Origin: an uncultured Oscillospiraceae bacterium
GTDB taxonomy: Bacteria > Bacillota > Clostridia > Oscillospirales > Oscillospiraceae
Length of the DNA: 64,000 bases
Assembly (NCBI GenBank): GCA_934646005.1
Contig: CAKUED010000013.1
Location: forward strand, 8,905 to 72,904
Direction: 5' to 3'
A program made the position numbers and the translations under genes. Below, piece by piece: positions 1 to 8,572 of the stretch (position 1 is the first letter of the stretch; each line of letters begins with the position of its first letter). The notes beneath the pieces were generated by a model. It was not told the origin of the DNA, did no database searches, and worked only from the letters and a program-made list of their open reading frames with translations.

Positions 1-132
1 TACGGCGAGTGGACCGAGCGCTACCGGCAGGCGCTGGGCGCGCTCGGCGCGGCGCTGTGCCGCGTGTGCGACGCTGCGGGCGAGGTCTGCTGCGGCGTGC
101 CGGTTTGGCACAAGGGAGGATGGGCAGAATGA
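1..132 (+). CDS. cobU: C-terminal fragment of adenosylcobinamide kinase/guanylyltransferase (CobU)
   Basis: This is the last 43 codons of a gene that begins outside the window, read in frame 1 to TGA at 130-132. The peptide ends in a CGVPVWHKG segment preceded by an alanine-rich helix, which matches the usual CobU C-terminus (helix, then V-x-x-G-[IL]-P-x-x-[LH]-K). CobU phosphorylates adenosylcobinamide and transfers GMP to it in the nucleotide-loop pathway of cobalamin synthesis. The stop overlaps the cobS start (ATGA at 129-132), so the two are translationally coupled, and cobU-cobS is a common gene order. Only the tail is visible, so the call rests on a short match plus context. Confidence 0.55.
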   Translation, partial: YGEWTERYRQALGALGAALCRVCDAAGEVCCGVPVWHKGGWAE

Positions 133-863
133 AAAAGCAATGGCGCGCGCTGTGCATGGCGTGGGGGATGTTCTGCATCGTCCCATGCCCCAGCCGCCGG
201 TGGGACGAGGCGGCGCGAAGCTGGATGATCGTCTGGTTTCCGCTCGTGGGGCTGCTGGCGGGCGGCGTATGGCGGCTGCTGGCGCTGCTGCCCGGCTCGA
301 TGCTCACGGCGGCGCTGCTGTGCGCCGCGCCGTTCGTTGTGACGGGCTTTTTGCATCTGGATGGCTATATGGACTGCTGCGACGCCATTCTTTCCCGCCG
401 GGAGCTTGCCGTGCGGCAGAAAATTCTCAAGGACTCGCACGTCGGCGCATTCGCCGTGATCGGGCTGGCAATTTTATTTTTGCTGCAATTCGCGGCGTTT
501 TGCACGCTGAATGTGACAAACAGCGCCCTGGCGCTGCTGCTGCTTCCTGTGTGCACGCGCGCGGCGGCGGGGCTGTGTGTGAGCACGATGCGCCCGATGG
601 GCACGAGCCAGTACGGCGGCGACTTCGCGCGCGAGAAAAAAACGCCGCAGTGCGTGTGCCTTGCGCTGTGGCTCGCGCTTGCGCTCGCTGCGGGGTGGTT
701 TTTCTGCGGCTTGCGGGCGCTTGCGCTCGGCGCGGGAGCGCTCTGCGTGTGGCTGGCGGCGCTGTACGGCAAGAGCGAGCTCGGCGGGATGTCCGGCGAC
801 GTGTCCGGCTTTGCGCTGACGCTGGGCGAGCTGGCGGGTCTTTTATGCCTGTGTCTGTTTTAA
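129..863 (+). CDS. cobS: Adenosylcobinamide-GDP ribazoletransferase (cobalamin synthase)
   Basis: A 244-residue polytopic membrane protein that joins adenosylcobinamide-GDP to alpha-ribazole (or its phosphate), the last assembly step of adenosylcobalamin. The family acidic motif in the early part of the protein is present as HLDGYMDCCDA, around residues 78-88, and hydrophobic helices cover most of the rest. ATG 129 is chosen because it gives the typical CobS N-terminus and overlaps the upstream stop; the frame stays open further upstream, but that extension looks non-native. An AAGGAGG ribosome site follows the stop and serves the next gene. Confidence 0.9.
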   Translation: MKKQWRALCMAWGMFCIVPCPSRRWDEAARSWMIVWFPLVGLLAGGVWRLLALLPGSMLTAALLCAAPFVVTGFLHLDGYMDCCDAILSRRELAVRQKILKDSHVGAFAVIGLAILFLLQFAAFCTLNVTNSALALLLLPVCTRAAAGLCVSTMRPMGTSQYGGDFAREKKTPQCVCLALWLALALAAGWFFCGLRALALGAGALCVWLAALYGKSELGGMSGDVSGFALTLGELAGLLCLCLF

Positions 864-875
864 GGAGGAGCTTCG

Positions 876-1241
876 ATGATCCTGATCGTGGGCGGCGCGT
901 ATCAAAATAAGCGCACCTTTGCCATGGCGCGTTTCGGGCTTACGCCGGAGGATTTCTGCGACTGCGCGCAGAGCGCACCCGATTTTTCCAAACCGGCTCT
1001 GTGCCACCTGGAGCAGTATGTACTGCGCTGCGTGCGCGAGGTTCAGGACGAGGCGGCGCTGCTGAATGCGCCGCTGGATGATAAAATTCTGATTTTTGAC
1101 GATATTTCCTGCGGCGTTGTGCCGCTGGACGCGGAAACGCGCGCGTGGCGCGAACGCTCTGGGCGGCTCGCGGCGGCGCTGGCGCAGCGGGCGGACGAGG
1201 TCTGGCGTGTGTTTTTCGGACTGGGCGAGCGGATAAAATGA
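876..1241 (+). CDS. Minimal CobU-like protein with degenerate P-loop
   Basis: 121 residues with a strong AAGGAGG site. The start (ILIVGGAYQNKRTFA) and end (a VVPLD segment, then a helix, ADEVW and GLGERIK) follow the first strand/P-loop and the last third of CobU. The P-loop reads GGAYQNKR where CobU has GGxxSGKS, so the glycine before the lysine and the following Ser/Thr are lost. The middle of the family, including the guanylylated-histidine region, is missing, and the protein is about two thirds of normal length. It follows cobS and a second CobU, so it may be a regulatory or scaffold paralogue rather than an enzyme. The family assignment is fairly secure; the function is unknown. Confidence 0.6.
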   Translation: MILIVGGAYQNKRTFAMARFGLTPEDFCDCAQSAPDFSKPALCHLEQYVLRCVREVQDEAALLNAPLDDKILIFDDISCGVVPLDAETRAWRERSGRLAAALAQRADEVWRVFFGLGERIK

Positions 1242-1259
1242 ATCGGAAAAACCATCCGC

Positions 1260-1288
1260 TTGCATAAATCGCGCGGATATGCTACACT
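1260..1288 (+). promoter_or_regulatory. Sigma-A-type promoter for the toroid/SLH gene
   Basis: TTGCAT (1260-1265), a 17-bp spacer, then TACACT (1283-1288). The predicted transcript starts near 1295, which excludes the longer reading frame opening at 1279 and supports ATG 1348. Confidence 0.6.
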
Positions 1289-1347
1289 GCTGTAAATACT
1301 ATAAAAATCATTTTTTGCATGGAACTTCCGAAGGGAGGCTCATATCA

Positions 1348-2901
1348 ATGAAGAAAAAACTGCTTGCCATTTTGCTGGCGGCGGGCATTTTGCTCACGCT
1401 CTGCCCCGCGGCGCTTGCTGCGGAGATCCCGGCGGACGCGATCGCGGGCGCGCAGAAGTATCTGCTGGAGTCCATGCCGCGCGGCACGTCCGGCGGCGCG
1501 GCGGACCATGTGATGTTCACACTCGTGCGCAGCGGCGCGGCGCTCCCGGAGGGGTACGCGCTGCAATATTACGAGAGCGTGACGGCGGAGCTGGCGGAAA
1601 ACGGCAGCCCCGCCGGGCGCGGGCGCTCGGGCGAGTTTGCCCGCGCGGCGCTGGCGCTGCGCGCCATGGGAAAAGACCCTGCGAACGTCTGCGGGCAGAA
1701 CCTTTTGACGGCGCTGGCGGATTTTGACGCGTGCGCGCAGACAGGTCTGCCGGGCGTTCTGACGGCGCTGCGCACGCTCGACTGCGCAAATTACGACATT
1801 CCCGCGGTGGACGGCGTTGCCACCCCCGCGACGCGCGAGCTGTATCTCAGCACGATCCTCAACGCGCAGCTTCCCGACGGCGGCTGGGCGCTGCACGGCG
1901 GCAAGGCGGACGCCGCGACGACCGCGTCGGTCTTACAGGCGCTCGCGCGCTACCGCGACCAGCAGCAGGTGGCGAACGCCGTCGCGCTCGGCGTGGAGCG
2001 GCTGTCGGCGCTGCAGCAGGACGACGGCGGCTATACCGTCTGGTCAACGCCCTCATCCGAGCCGACGGCGCAGGTGCTGCTTGCGCTGTGCGCGCTGGAC
2101 ATCGCGGTGGACGACGAACGCTTTACGAAGAACGGCGCGACCGCGCTCGACAAGCTCCTGAGCTATCGCGATGCGTCCGGCGGCTTTTTGGGAACGCTGC
2201 ACCCCAGCCTCACCGCCACCTATCAGGCGCTTCAGGCGCTGTGCGCCGTGCAGCGTGCGCAGGGCACGCAGGCGGAGCTGTATGACCTGCGCGACGTGAC
2301 GCTGACCGCCGAGCCGGAGCTTGCCTCGGGTGTGAAGGCGGCACAGCTTCAGAAAAACGGCGCGGTGTTTTCCGACACCGAAGCCCATGAAAACCGCGAC
2401 GCCATCAGCATCCTCGGCTCGTTCGGCATCATCAGCGGCGTAGGCGGCGGGCGCTTCAGCCCCGACAGCACCATGACCCGCGCGCAGTTCGCCAAGATCG
2501 TTGTATGCGCACTGGGACTGGAGGCACAGTACCGCGGCACGTTTGCCGACGTCGCCGAGAGCGCGTGGTACGCCCCCTATGTGGACACGGCGGCGGCGTA
2601 TGGCATCGTGCGCGGCGTGGGCGACGGCAAGTTTAACCCCGACAGCAGCATCACCCGGCAGGAATCCGCCGTGATGCTCGCGCGCGCGGCGGCGCTGTGC
2701 GGCTTTGACACCGCCGTGGAGGACACCTCCGCCGTGCCGGACACGGTGTCCGACTGGGCAAAGAGCGGCGTGGCGTTCTGCCTGAAAAATGAGATCATGA
2801 CCACCGCACAGGCAGAGCAGCCGACTGCCTCCGTGCTGCGCTGCGAGATCGCGCAGATGCTGTGTAACCTCCTGATGCAGACAGCGATTTTGAATTTTTA
2901 A
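1348..2901 (+). CDS. Secreted alpha/alpha-toroid (terpene-cyclase-like) protein with SLH domains
   Basis: 517 residues. A classical signal peptide (MKKKLLAILLAAG, cleavage near ALAAE) is followed by a region of about 300 residues with prenyltransferase/squalene-oxidase-type repeats (QLPDGGWALHGG and LQQDDGGYTVW are two clear ones). The C-terminus holds two good S-layer-homology domains (segments with RFSPDSTMTRAQFA and KFNPDSSITRQESA) and a weaker third. SLH domains tie proteins to the pyruvylated secondary cell-wall polymer. The alpha6/alpha6 toroid is the fold of the N-terminal domain of transcobalamin and intrinsic factor. The next gene encodes the matching second domain and the preceding genes make cobalamin, so a surface cobalamin-binding role is plausible but not shown. 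ATG 1348 has a GGAGG site and starts the signal peptide. Confidence 0.8.
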   Translation: MKKKLLAILLAAGILLTLCPAALAAEIPADAIAGAQKYLLESMPRGTSGGAADHVMFTLVRSGAALPEGYALQYYESVTAELAENGSPAGRGRSGEFARAALALRAMGKDPANVCGQNLLTALADFDACAQTGLPGVLTALRTLDCANYDIPAVDGVATPATRELYLSTILNAQLPDGGWALHGGKADAATTASVLQALARYRDQQQVANAVALGVERLSALQQDDGGYTVWSTPSSEPTAQVLLALCALDIAVDDERFTKNGATALDKLLSYRDASGGFLGTLHPSLTATYQALQALCAVQRAQGTQAELYDLRDVTLTAEPELASGVKAAQLQKNGAVFSDTEAHENRDAISILGSFGIISGVGGGRFSPDSTMTRAQFAKIVVCALGLEAQYRGTFADVAESAWYAPYVDTAAAYGIVRGVGDGKFNPDSSITRQESAVMLARAAALCGFDTAVEDTSAVPDTVSDWAKSGVAFCLKNEIMTTAQAEQPTASVLRCEIAQMLCNLLMQTAILNF

Positions 2902-2912
2902 GGAGAGCTATC

Positions 2913-3374
2913 ATGAAAAAACGTATTTTTGCGGCGCTTTGCGCGCTGCTGCTGATCCTGAGCCTGTCCGCGTGCGCCGCGAAAAAGACGACCTGCACGC
3001 TGACGATCGCCTGTGAAACGGCGCTGACAAGCGCCGAGCTGGACGCGGAAACGGTCGCGGCGCTGCCGTCCGATGGCTATCTGCTGCCCGCGACCGAGGT
3101 CGAATTTACCGACGGCGAGAGCGTGCTGGAGGTCTTACGCCGCACCGCGCAGGAGCACGCTCTGACGCTGGACGTGGTGGACGGCGAATATCCGTATGTA
3201 AACGCCATCGGTGAGCTTGCGGGCGGCAGCGCCGGTCCGATGTCCGGCTGGCTGTTCAGCGTGAACGGCGAATATCCGTCCGTGGGCGTCGCCGATATTA
3301 AGGTGCAGGCGGGCGACGCCATCGTCTTTTCCTACACCTGCGACGGCGGGGCAGACCTTGGAATTGTCTGGTGA
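2913..3374 (+). CDS. DUF4430 (transcobalamin C-terminal-like) lipoprotein
   Basis: 153 residues with a lipoprotein signal peptide and lipobox (LSACAA), 11 bp after the SLH protein and with its own AAGGAG site. The mature part has the DUF4430 pattern: a beta strand, an acidic stretch, a GESVLEVLRR helix, a YVNAIG turn, the GWLFSVNGEYP hallmark, and a C-terminal GDAIVFSYT strand. DUF4430 resembles the beta domain of human transcobalamin/intrinsic factor. With the toroid protein encoded just upstream it would supply the two halves of a transcobalamin-like binder on separate polypeptides. A role in B12 capture is inferred from fold and neighbours only. Confidence 0.8.
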   Translation: MKKRIFAALCALLLILSLSACAAKKTTCTLTIACETALTSAELDAETVAALPSDGYLLPATEVEFTDGESVLEVLRRTAQEHALTLDVVDGEYPYVNAIGELAGGSAGPMSGWLFSVNGEYPSVGVADIKVQAGDAIVFSYTCDGGADLGIVW

Positions 3375-3394
3375 ACTGTTTTAGAAACTGAATC

Positions 3395-3436
3395 GCGCCG
3401 GTGTATAAGAATTTGCTCTTTACACCGGCGCTTTTT
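3395..3436 (+). terminator. Rho-independent terminator of the cobalamin operon
   Basis: A perfect 11-bp stem (GCGCCGGTGTA/TACACCGGCGC) with a 15-nt loop, followed by TTTTT. Confidence 0.9.
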
Positions 3437-3464
3437 GTGTTAAAATAGAGACAAACACTATACT
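3435..3464 (+). promoter_or_regulatory. Probable promoter of lpdA
   Basis: TTGTGT (3435-3440), 18-bp spacer, TATACT (3459-3464). It starts in the T-tract of the preceding terminator, as is common in compact genomes. The -35 is weak. Confidence 0.45.
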
Positions 3465-3492
3465 AGGAAAGTTTGCGGGAGGAACTACATAC

Positions 3493-4866
3493 ATGGATAC
3501 TTTTGATGTCGTGGTCCTGGGCGGCGGCCCGGGCGGCTATCTGTGCGCCGAACGCGCGGCGCAGGGCGGACTGACGGCGGCGGTCGTGGAGCAGCGGGCG
3601 CTGGGCGGAACGTGCCTGAACGAGGGCTGCGTCCCCACCAAGAGCCTTTTGTACTGCGCCAAGCAGTACGCCGCCGCGCAGCACGGCGCGGATTACGGCG
3701 TGCACGCGGAGAACGTCTCGTTTGACCACGCGGCGGTCATCGACCGCAAGAACAAGGTCGTCAAAACGCTCGTCTCCGGCGTCGGCTTCACGATGAAGTC
3801 CAACAAGGTCAAGGTCTACACCGCGTCCGCGAAGGTCCTCGGCAAGAACGCAGCGGGGCTGTTTGAGGTGGATGCAGGCGGTACGACCATCGCCGGTAAG
3901 CGCCTCGTCGTTGCCACCGGCTCGGTCGCGTCCGTCCCGCCCATTCCGGGCGTGAAGGAAGGGCTCGCCTCCGGCTTTGTGATGACGAACCGCGAAATTC
4001 TCGACCTGCGCGAAGTGCCCAAGACGCTCGTGTGCATCGGCGGCGGCGTCATCGGTCTGGAAATGGCGTGCTATTTTGCCACCATCGGCGTCAAGGTCAT
4101 CGTCATCGAAATGATGTCCAAGATCGCAGGTCCGACCGATCTCGAAATTTGCGACATCCTCATGAAGACCTATAAAAAGCTCGGCATGGAGTTCTATCTG
4201 AACGCGGGCGTCAAGAAGGTCGAAGCCGGCAGCGTCACCTATGAGGACGCGTCGGGTCTGCACACCGTCGCGTGCGACCGCGTGCTCCTGTCCGCCGGCC
4301 GCCGCGCCAACATCGAGGGGCTGGAGCTGGAAGAGAAGCTGGGCGTCGCCACCGAGCGCGGCAAGGTCCTCACCGACGAGCACCTGTGCACGAACGTCGA
4401 GGGTGTGTACGCCGTGGGCGACTGCAACGGCAAGCTCATGCTCGCGCACACCGCCTACCGTGAGGCGGAGGTCGCCGTGAACCATATGCGCGGCATCAAG
4501 GATCATATCGACTACAGCATCATCCCCTCCGTCATCTACACGACCCCTGAAGTCGCCTGCGTCGGCGAGACCGAGCAGAGCGCGAAGGACAAGGGTCTGG
4601 ACGTGAAGGTCGTCAAAGCGCCCATGATGGCGTCGGGTCGCTTCGTCGCTGAAAACCTGAAGGGCGACGGCTTCTGCAAGCTCATCTATGATGTCAAGAA
4701 GCGCGAGCTCGTCGGCGTGCACATCATCGGCAGCTACGCCTCCGAGATGATCTACGGCGCGGCGGCGATGGTCTACTCCAAGCTGCCCGTGCAGCATCTG
4801 GACAAGATCGTGTTCCCGCACCCCACCGTCTGCGAGGTCATCCGCGAAGCGCTGTTCATGCTGTAA
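3493..4866 (+). CDS. lpdA: Dihydrolipoyl dehydrogenase
   Basis: 457 residues, normal length for the E3 family. It has an N-terminal FAD dinucleotide fold (GGGPGGYLCAE), the redox-active disulfide motif GGTCLNEGCVPTK, a central NAD fold (IGGGVIGLEMA), the second FAD contact (YAVGDCNGK) and the C-terminal His-Glu active-site pair (HPTVCEVIRE). It reoxidises dihydrolipoyl groups of 2-oxo-acid dehydrogenases or of the glycine-cleavage H protein, using NAD+. No E1/E2 or gcv gene is adjacent and both ends are bounded by terminators, so it is a single-gene unit and its partner complex cannot be told from here. Confidence 0.93.
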   Translation: MDTFDVVVLGGGPGGYLCAERAAQGGLTAAVVEQRALGGTCLNEGCVPTKSLLYCAKQYAAAQHGADYGVHAENVSFDHAAVIDRKNKVVKTLVSGVGFTMKSNKVKVYTASAKVLGKNAAGLFEVDAGGTTIAGKRLVVATGSVASVPPIPGVKEGLASGFVMTNREILDLREVPKTLVCIGGGVIGLEMACYFATIGVKVIVIEMMSKIAGPTDLEICDILMKTYKKLGMEFYLNAGVKKVEAGSVTYEDASGLHTVACDRVLLSAGRRANIEGLELEEKLGVATERGKVLTDEHLCTNVEGVYAVGDCNGKLMLAHTAYREAEVAVNHMRGIKDHIDYSIIPSVIYTTPEVACVGETEQSAKDKGLDVKVVKAPMMASGRFVAENLKGDGFCKLIYDVKKRELVGVHIIGSYASEMIYGAAAMVYSKLPVQHLDKIVFPHPTVCEVIREALFML

Positions 4867-4873
4867 AAGTTAC

Positions 4874-4910
4874 AAAAATTCCCCGTTCCGATCGGAACGG
4901 GGAATTTTTT
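4874..4910. terminator. Bidirectional terminator between lpdA and a MATE gene
   Basis: A long palindrome (CCCCGTTCCGA/TCGGAACGGGG) flanked by an A-run on the left and a T-run on the right, so it can end both converging transcripts. The MATE stop codon lies in its right edge. Confidence 0.9.
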
Positions 4911-6273
4911 ACGCTTCGCGCGTTAATTTGTGGATCCAATGATAGCGGTTGACACGAATGGCGTTGGGGATACATTTGAAGAACTGGTCGGCGTTGAGGC
5001 AGATCGCCACGACGATGGCGGGGGCTTTCCACACGAACGCCGCCAGATACGACACCGGCAGCACGATGCACCAGATCGAGATGAGATCGACGATCACGGG
5101 GAACTTCGTGTCGCCGCCGCCGCGCAGGATACCCATGCTCGCGGGCATCTGGTACGACATCGTAAACACCACCGCGCATTGCAGCAGCAAAAACTGCTCC
5201 GCCAGCGCGTGTGTCGTATCAGACAGCTTATAGAGCGACAGCAGCGGCACGCGGATGGCGAACAGGATGAGCGCCAGCGTCAGCCCCGTGGCAAGATAAA
5301 TTGCCTGCATGGTGTGCACGCTCTGGTGCAGCGCCCGGTCGTCCGCATTCGCACCGATCTGCTTGGCGATGAGGATGCTCGACGCCGTCGCCGCGCCGAC
5401 CGCCGCGACCTTCAAAAGCAGGAAGATCGTGGACGAGATGGAATACGCCGCCACGGCGTTGTCGTTCATGTGCCCCAAAATCGCAGTCTGCAAGCAGTTG
5501 GACGCGCCCCACATCGCGCCTTGCAGCACGATGGGCAGGGCGACCTTGCCGTAATCGCGGGCGAGCTCGCCGCCGCGCCGGAACAGCCCGCGCAGGCGCA
5601 GGGCAAGGCGCTTGTCATGCACGAGCACATACCACGCCACGATGAAAAATTCCAGCACGCGCGCCGTGAGCGTCCCGATGGCAGCGCCGCGCACGCCCAG
5701 CTCCGGCGCGCCGAGATTGCCGCCGATGAGCAGGTAGTTGATGCAGCAGTTCACCACCAGCGACACGACCGACACCCGCAGCGCGAGCTGCACGTTCTCC
5801 ACGCTGCGCATCGCGCCGAGCAGCACGGTCGTGACGGCGAAGAACGGGTAGGAAAAGCGCAGGATGTCCAGATAGCGCACGCCCTCGGCGATCATTGCCT
5901 CGTCCTTTACGAACAGCGCCACGCACTGCCATGGCGCGATGGACGTGAGCGCGAACATCACGAGCGAGAAGATCAGCTCCAGCCGCACGCCGATGGCGGT
6001 CAGCCGCCGGATGGGCTCGGTGCGCTTCTGCCCCCAATACTGCCCCGCCAGCACGATGAGCGCGTTGGAGATGGCAAAGGCGATCTGCTGGATGAAAAAC
6101 TGGATCTGGTTGACCGCAGCCACGCCGGAGAGCGAGATCTCGGAGTACGAGCCGATCATGACGTTATCCGCCAGATTCACGCACAGCACGACCGCCTGCT
6201 CCAGCATCAGCGCGCCCGACAGCGCCAGAAAACTGCGGTAAAACGCCTTGTCGCGCACAAAAAAGTTCCGCAT
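4909..6273 (-). CDS. MATE family efflux transporter
   Basis: 454 residues, about 12 hydrophobic helices arranged as two related halves, typical of multidrug and toxin extrusion proteins that export cationic drugs or metabolites by Na+ or H+ antiport. N-terminal segments such as NLADNVMIG and the second-half ALLG/ILRGGGDTKFP segments fit the family. It is one of three MATE genes in the window and is a single-gene unit between two palindromic terminators. The substrate cannot be inferred. Confidence 0.9.
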   Translation of the reverse strand: MRNFFVRDKAFYRSFLALSGALMLEQAVVLCVNLADNVMIGSYSEISLSGVAAVNQIQFFIQQIAFAISNALIVLAGQYWGQKRTEPIRRLTAIGVRLELIFSLVMFALTSIAPWQCVALFVKDEAMIAEGVRYLDILRFSYPFFAVTTVLLGAMRSVENVQLALRVSVVSLVVNCCINYLLIGGNLGAPELGVRGAAIGTLTARVLEFFIVAWYVLVHDKRLALRLRGLFRRGGELARDYGKVALPIVLQGAMWGASNCLQTAILGHMNDNAVAAYSISSTIFLLLKVAAVGAATASSILIAKQIGANADDRALHQSVHTMQAIYLATGLTLALILFAIRVPLLSLYKLSDTTHALAEQFLLLQCAVVFTMSYQMPASMGILRGGGDTKFPVIVDLISIWCIVLPVSYLAAFVWKAPAIVVAICLNADQFFKCIPNAIRVNRYHWIHKLTREA

Positions 6274-6289
6274 GATAAAATCCCTCTTT

Positions 6290-6320
6290 GAAAAATGGGA
6301 GCGGCGCGCGCCGCTCCCAT
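6290..6320 (-). terminator. Terminator of the xylose-isomerase-like gene
   Basis: A perfect 26-bp palindrome (ATGGGAGCGGCGC and its complement). On the minus strand it is followed by TTTTT. It also sits just upstream of the MATE ribosome site. Confidence 0.8.
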
Positions 6321-6346
6321 TCGGAGTATGTGCAAGATCGTGAAGC

Positions 6347-7387
6347 TTACTTCACGCCCATCAGAAGCTCCATGACGTACATCTCGAGCTTCTCGAAGTT
6401 CTGCTCCTTGACGCAGGCCGCCTGGAACTTGTAGTCGAACTGCTTGACCTTCTCCAGCAGCAGCTCAAAGATGCGCTTGGAGTTGACGAGGTGACGGTAG
6501 CAGTCCTCGTCGGGCTGGGTACGCATAGCCTTGACGTCAAGACCGACGCACTCGAAGTTGCCGCGGTCGCCGTAGTTGTTTTCGTACAGGACCTTGACCT
6601 GATTGAACGCGTTGCGCAGGTTGTCAACGCCGAAGGACTTATCCTGGTCATAGCGGCAGCCGTTCTGGTCGTTGAGGTGCACGCCCCACAGCTTGTTGAG
6701 CGCCAGAGCGAAGCCCATGTCGTTGGCGGGATCGAGACCGGCGAGGATGGAGTGCGCGGACTCGATGCAAAGACCGACACGGCTGGGATCGACGGTGTAA
6801 GCACCGACTGCCAGAGCGTGACCGGCAGTGCCGCAGATGGAGCGGTCGATGGGCTCATTGGGCTTCGGCTCAACGAGGATCAGAGCATCGTCACGATAGG
6901 TGAGGATGTCGTTGAACGCGTCGCGCAGCTGGAGCGTCATCTCGACGGGGTTCTTGCCCTCGGCGCAGAGCGTGCCTTCACGAGCCAGCCACAGCTGGAT
7001 CTTGTTGGTGCCCAGAGCCTTGGCGATGTCGCAGGAGCGGCGTGCACGCCACTGTGCGAACTCGCGGTCTTCCTTCAGGGACGCGGTGAAGCCGCCGTCA
7101 TTCGTGCGCTTGTCGAACCACAGACGCGGAGCGACGAACTCAGCGAACAGACCGTACTTGTCCAGCATCGCCTTGACGTCCTTAGCATAGTCAACGATCT
7201 GCTTCTCGGTCATGTTGTTCATGTCGGGAACAGCGTCGTCATCATGGAACTGCATGCCAGCCAGACCGATCTCGGCATACTTCTTCATTTTCTCTTCCAG
7301 GGGGATGCTCTTGCGGTGACCCGGACCAAAGGTCTCGTTGCCTTCGTGAACGTTCCACGGACCGGCGGTAAAGCGGAATGTAGCCAT
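6347..7387 (-). CDS. Xylose isomerase-like TIM-barrel sugar isomerase
   Basis: 346 residues from ATG 7387; another ATG lies 6 bp upstream but is too close to the AGAGG site. The sequence follows the AP-endonuclease-2/xylose-isomerase TIM barrel: GPWNVHEGNETFGPG at the start, HDDDAVPD, a LVEPKPNEP strand carrying the metal-binding Glu and the Lys, GLCIESAHS, and HLNDQNG. The VEPKPNEP segment is the best match to the xylose isomerase signature. Length is shorter than classical XylA (about 390-440), so the substrate could be xylose or another aldose/ketose. An AraC-type regulator lies just upstream on the same strand, consistent with sugar-responsive control. No xylulokinase is near. Confidence 0.8.
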   Translation of the reverse strand: MATFRFTAGPWNVHEGNETFGPGHRKSIPLEEKMKKYAEIGLAGMQFHDDDAVPDMNNMTEKQIVDYAKDVKAMLDKYGLFAEFVAPRLWFDKRTNDGGFTASLKEDREFAQWRARRSCDIAKALGTNKIQLWLAREGTLCAEGKNPVEMTLQLRDAFNDILTYRDDALILVEPKPNEPIDRSICGTAGHALAVGAYTVDPSRVGLCIESAHSILAGLDPANDMGFALALNKLWGVHLNDQNGCRYDQDKSFGVDNLRNAFNQVKVLYENNYGDRGNFECVGLDVKAMRTQPDEDCYRHLVNSKRIFELLLEKVKQFDYKFQAACVKEQNFEKLEMYVMELLMGVK

Positions 7388-7602
7388 AATCATTACCTCT
7401 TTCGTTTTAATTAGTATGGTTTATGGTGTATGCTCCGGGGTGGCGGACAAAGTTGTCACGCTCCCGGTGTTTCTGCTACCACTATGCCGCAAAAACAGTT
7501 TATTTTCCAGAGGAAACTTGCCTTTGGCAAATGACAATCTTGCGGTTTTCTGCTTTTTGATACATTTCATAATTTTGATGCCCGCTTCTTGTGCACATTG
7601 CA

Positions 7603-8568
7603 TCAAGATTCCCAGCCCTCCGCGTCCGGGAAGTGGAGCTGCGCGAAGGCGGCGATGTGCTCCAGACACGCTTCGGCGTCCGCCGCCTGCTGCGTGGGGA
7701 CGTTCTGCGCGTGCAGCGGCAGCGACTGGATGGCATTCTGCCGGTGCGCGCCGGGTGTGCAGCCAAAGCGCTCGGCAAACATCCGCTTCATATACTTGGG
7801 GTCAGAAAAGCCGCTGGCGAGACTCACGTCGCTCAGGCACATATCGGTCGTCTCGATGAGCTTGCGCGCCTTTTCAAAGCGGAGGTTGTTGAGATACTGC
7901 TGGAAGGTCATGTTGAGGTTGTCACGGATAAAATGGGAGAGGTACGTCGTGGTGATGTTCTCCTGCTCCGCCAGCTCCTCCAGCGTCAGGCGTTCGGTGC
8001 AGTGCGTGTCCATATACTCGGTGATGCGCTGGATGCGTGCCATTTTTTTGCCGTGCGCCTGATACGCCGTCTCATTGAGATAGCGGTAGGGCACGAGCGT
8101 GAGAAGCTGGTGCAGCAGCGTACACACGTCGCACAGCACCTGCAGCCGGTCGGCGCTGTCGGGCGTAAAATAATCGCGCATGGTGACGAGTATCTGCCGC
8201 GTGAGCGCCCTTTGCTGCTGCGCGGTCAGAAATTCCGCCGCGTCGTTTCCCTGAAGCTCGAGATTGCGCAGCGGACGGATGTAATCGCGGCAGAAGTGGC
8301 TCGCGATCTGGATATAGGCGATGCGCACGCCCTGCGGGTCGGTGGAGGAAATTTCATGCGGCTCGCCGGGGCTGAAGAGCAAAATTGCGCCCTCGCCCGT
8401 GTGGAACACATGGTCGCGCGCCCACACGTCCGCCTCGCCCTCCAGAACGAGGCAAATTTCCAGCGCCTGATGAATATGCGGGTTGCGGTAGCCGATCTGC
8501 GTGACGCTCATGGTGACATGGTTCAGCCGGGAAAATGACAGGACTTCAAATTCGTCCATCTGGGGCAT
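7603..8568 (-). CDS. AraC family transcriptional regulator with cupin sensor domain
   Basis: 321 residues. The N-terminal half is a cupin-like sensor (HIHQALEICLVLEGEADVW, then HTGEGAILLFSPGEPHE). The C-terminal 100 residues form the double helix-turn-helix of AraC proteins, with LTLEELAEQENITTTYLSHFI and the second-HTH signature SLASGFSDPKYMKRMFAERFGCTP. It lies 215 bp upstream of the xylose-isomerase-like gene in the same direction and 4 bp downstream of a small membrane protein with which it must be cotranscribed. Regulation of the isomerase is the likeliest role. The ligand is unknown. Confidence 0.88.
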   Translation of the reverse strand: MPQMDEFEVLSFSRLNHVTMSVTQIGYRNPHIHQALEICLVLEGEADVWARDHVFHTGEGAILLFSPGEPHEISSTDPQGVRIAYIQIASHFCRDYIRPLRNLELQGNDAAEFLTAQQQRALTRQILVTMRDYFTPDSADRLQVLCDVCTLLHQLLTLVPYRYLNETAYQAHGKKMARIQRITEYMDTHCTERLTLEELAEQENITTTYLSHFIRDNLNMTFQQYLNNLRFEKARKLIETTDMCLSDVSLASGFSDPKYMKRMFAERFGCTPGAHRQNAIQSLPLHAQNVPTQQAADAEACLEHIAAFAQLHFPDAEGWES

Positions 8569-8572
8569 GGGG

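Noticed and set aside
1279..1347. N-terminal extension of the toroid/SLH protein
   Set aside because: It would begin upstream of the predicted transcription start and places 23 residues before a clean signal peptide with its own GGAGG.
4909..6273. Recent triplication of MATE genes (4909, 27551, 57434)
   Set aside because: The three proteins differ clearly in sequence and context, so they are old paralogues rather than a local expansion.
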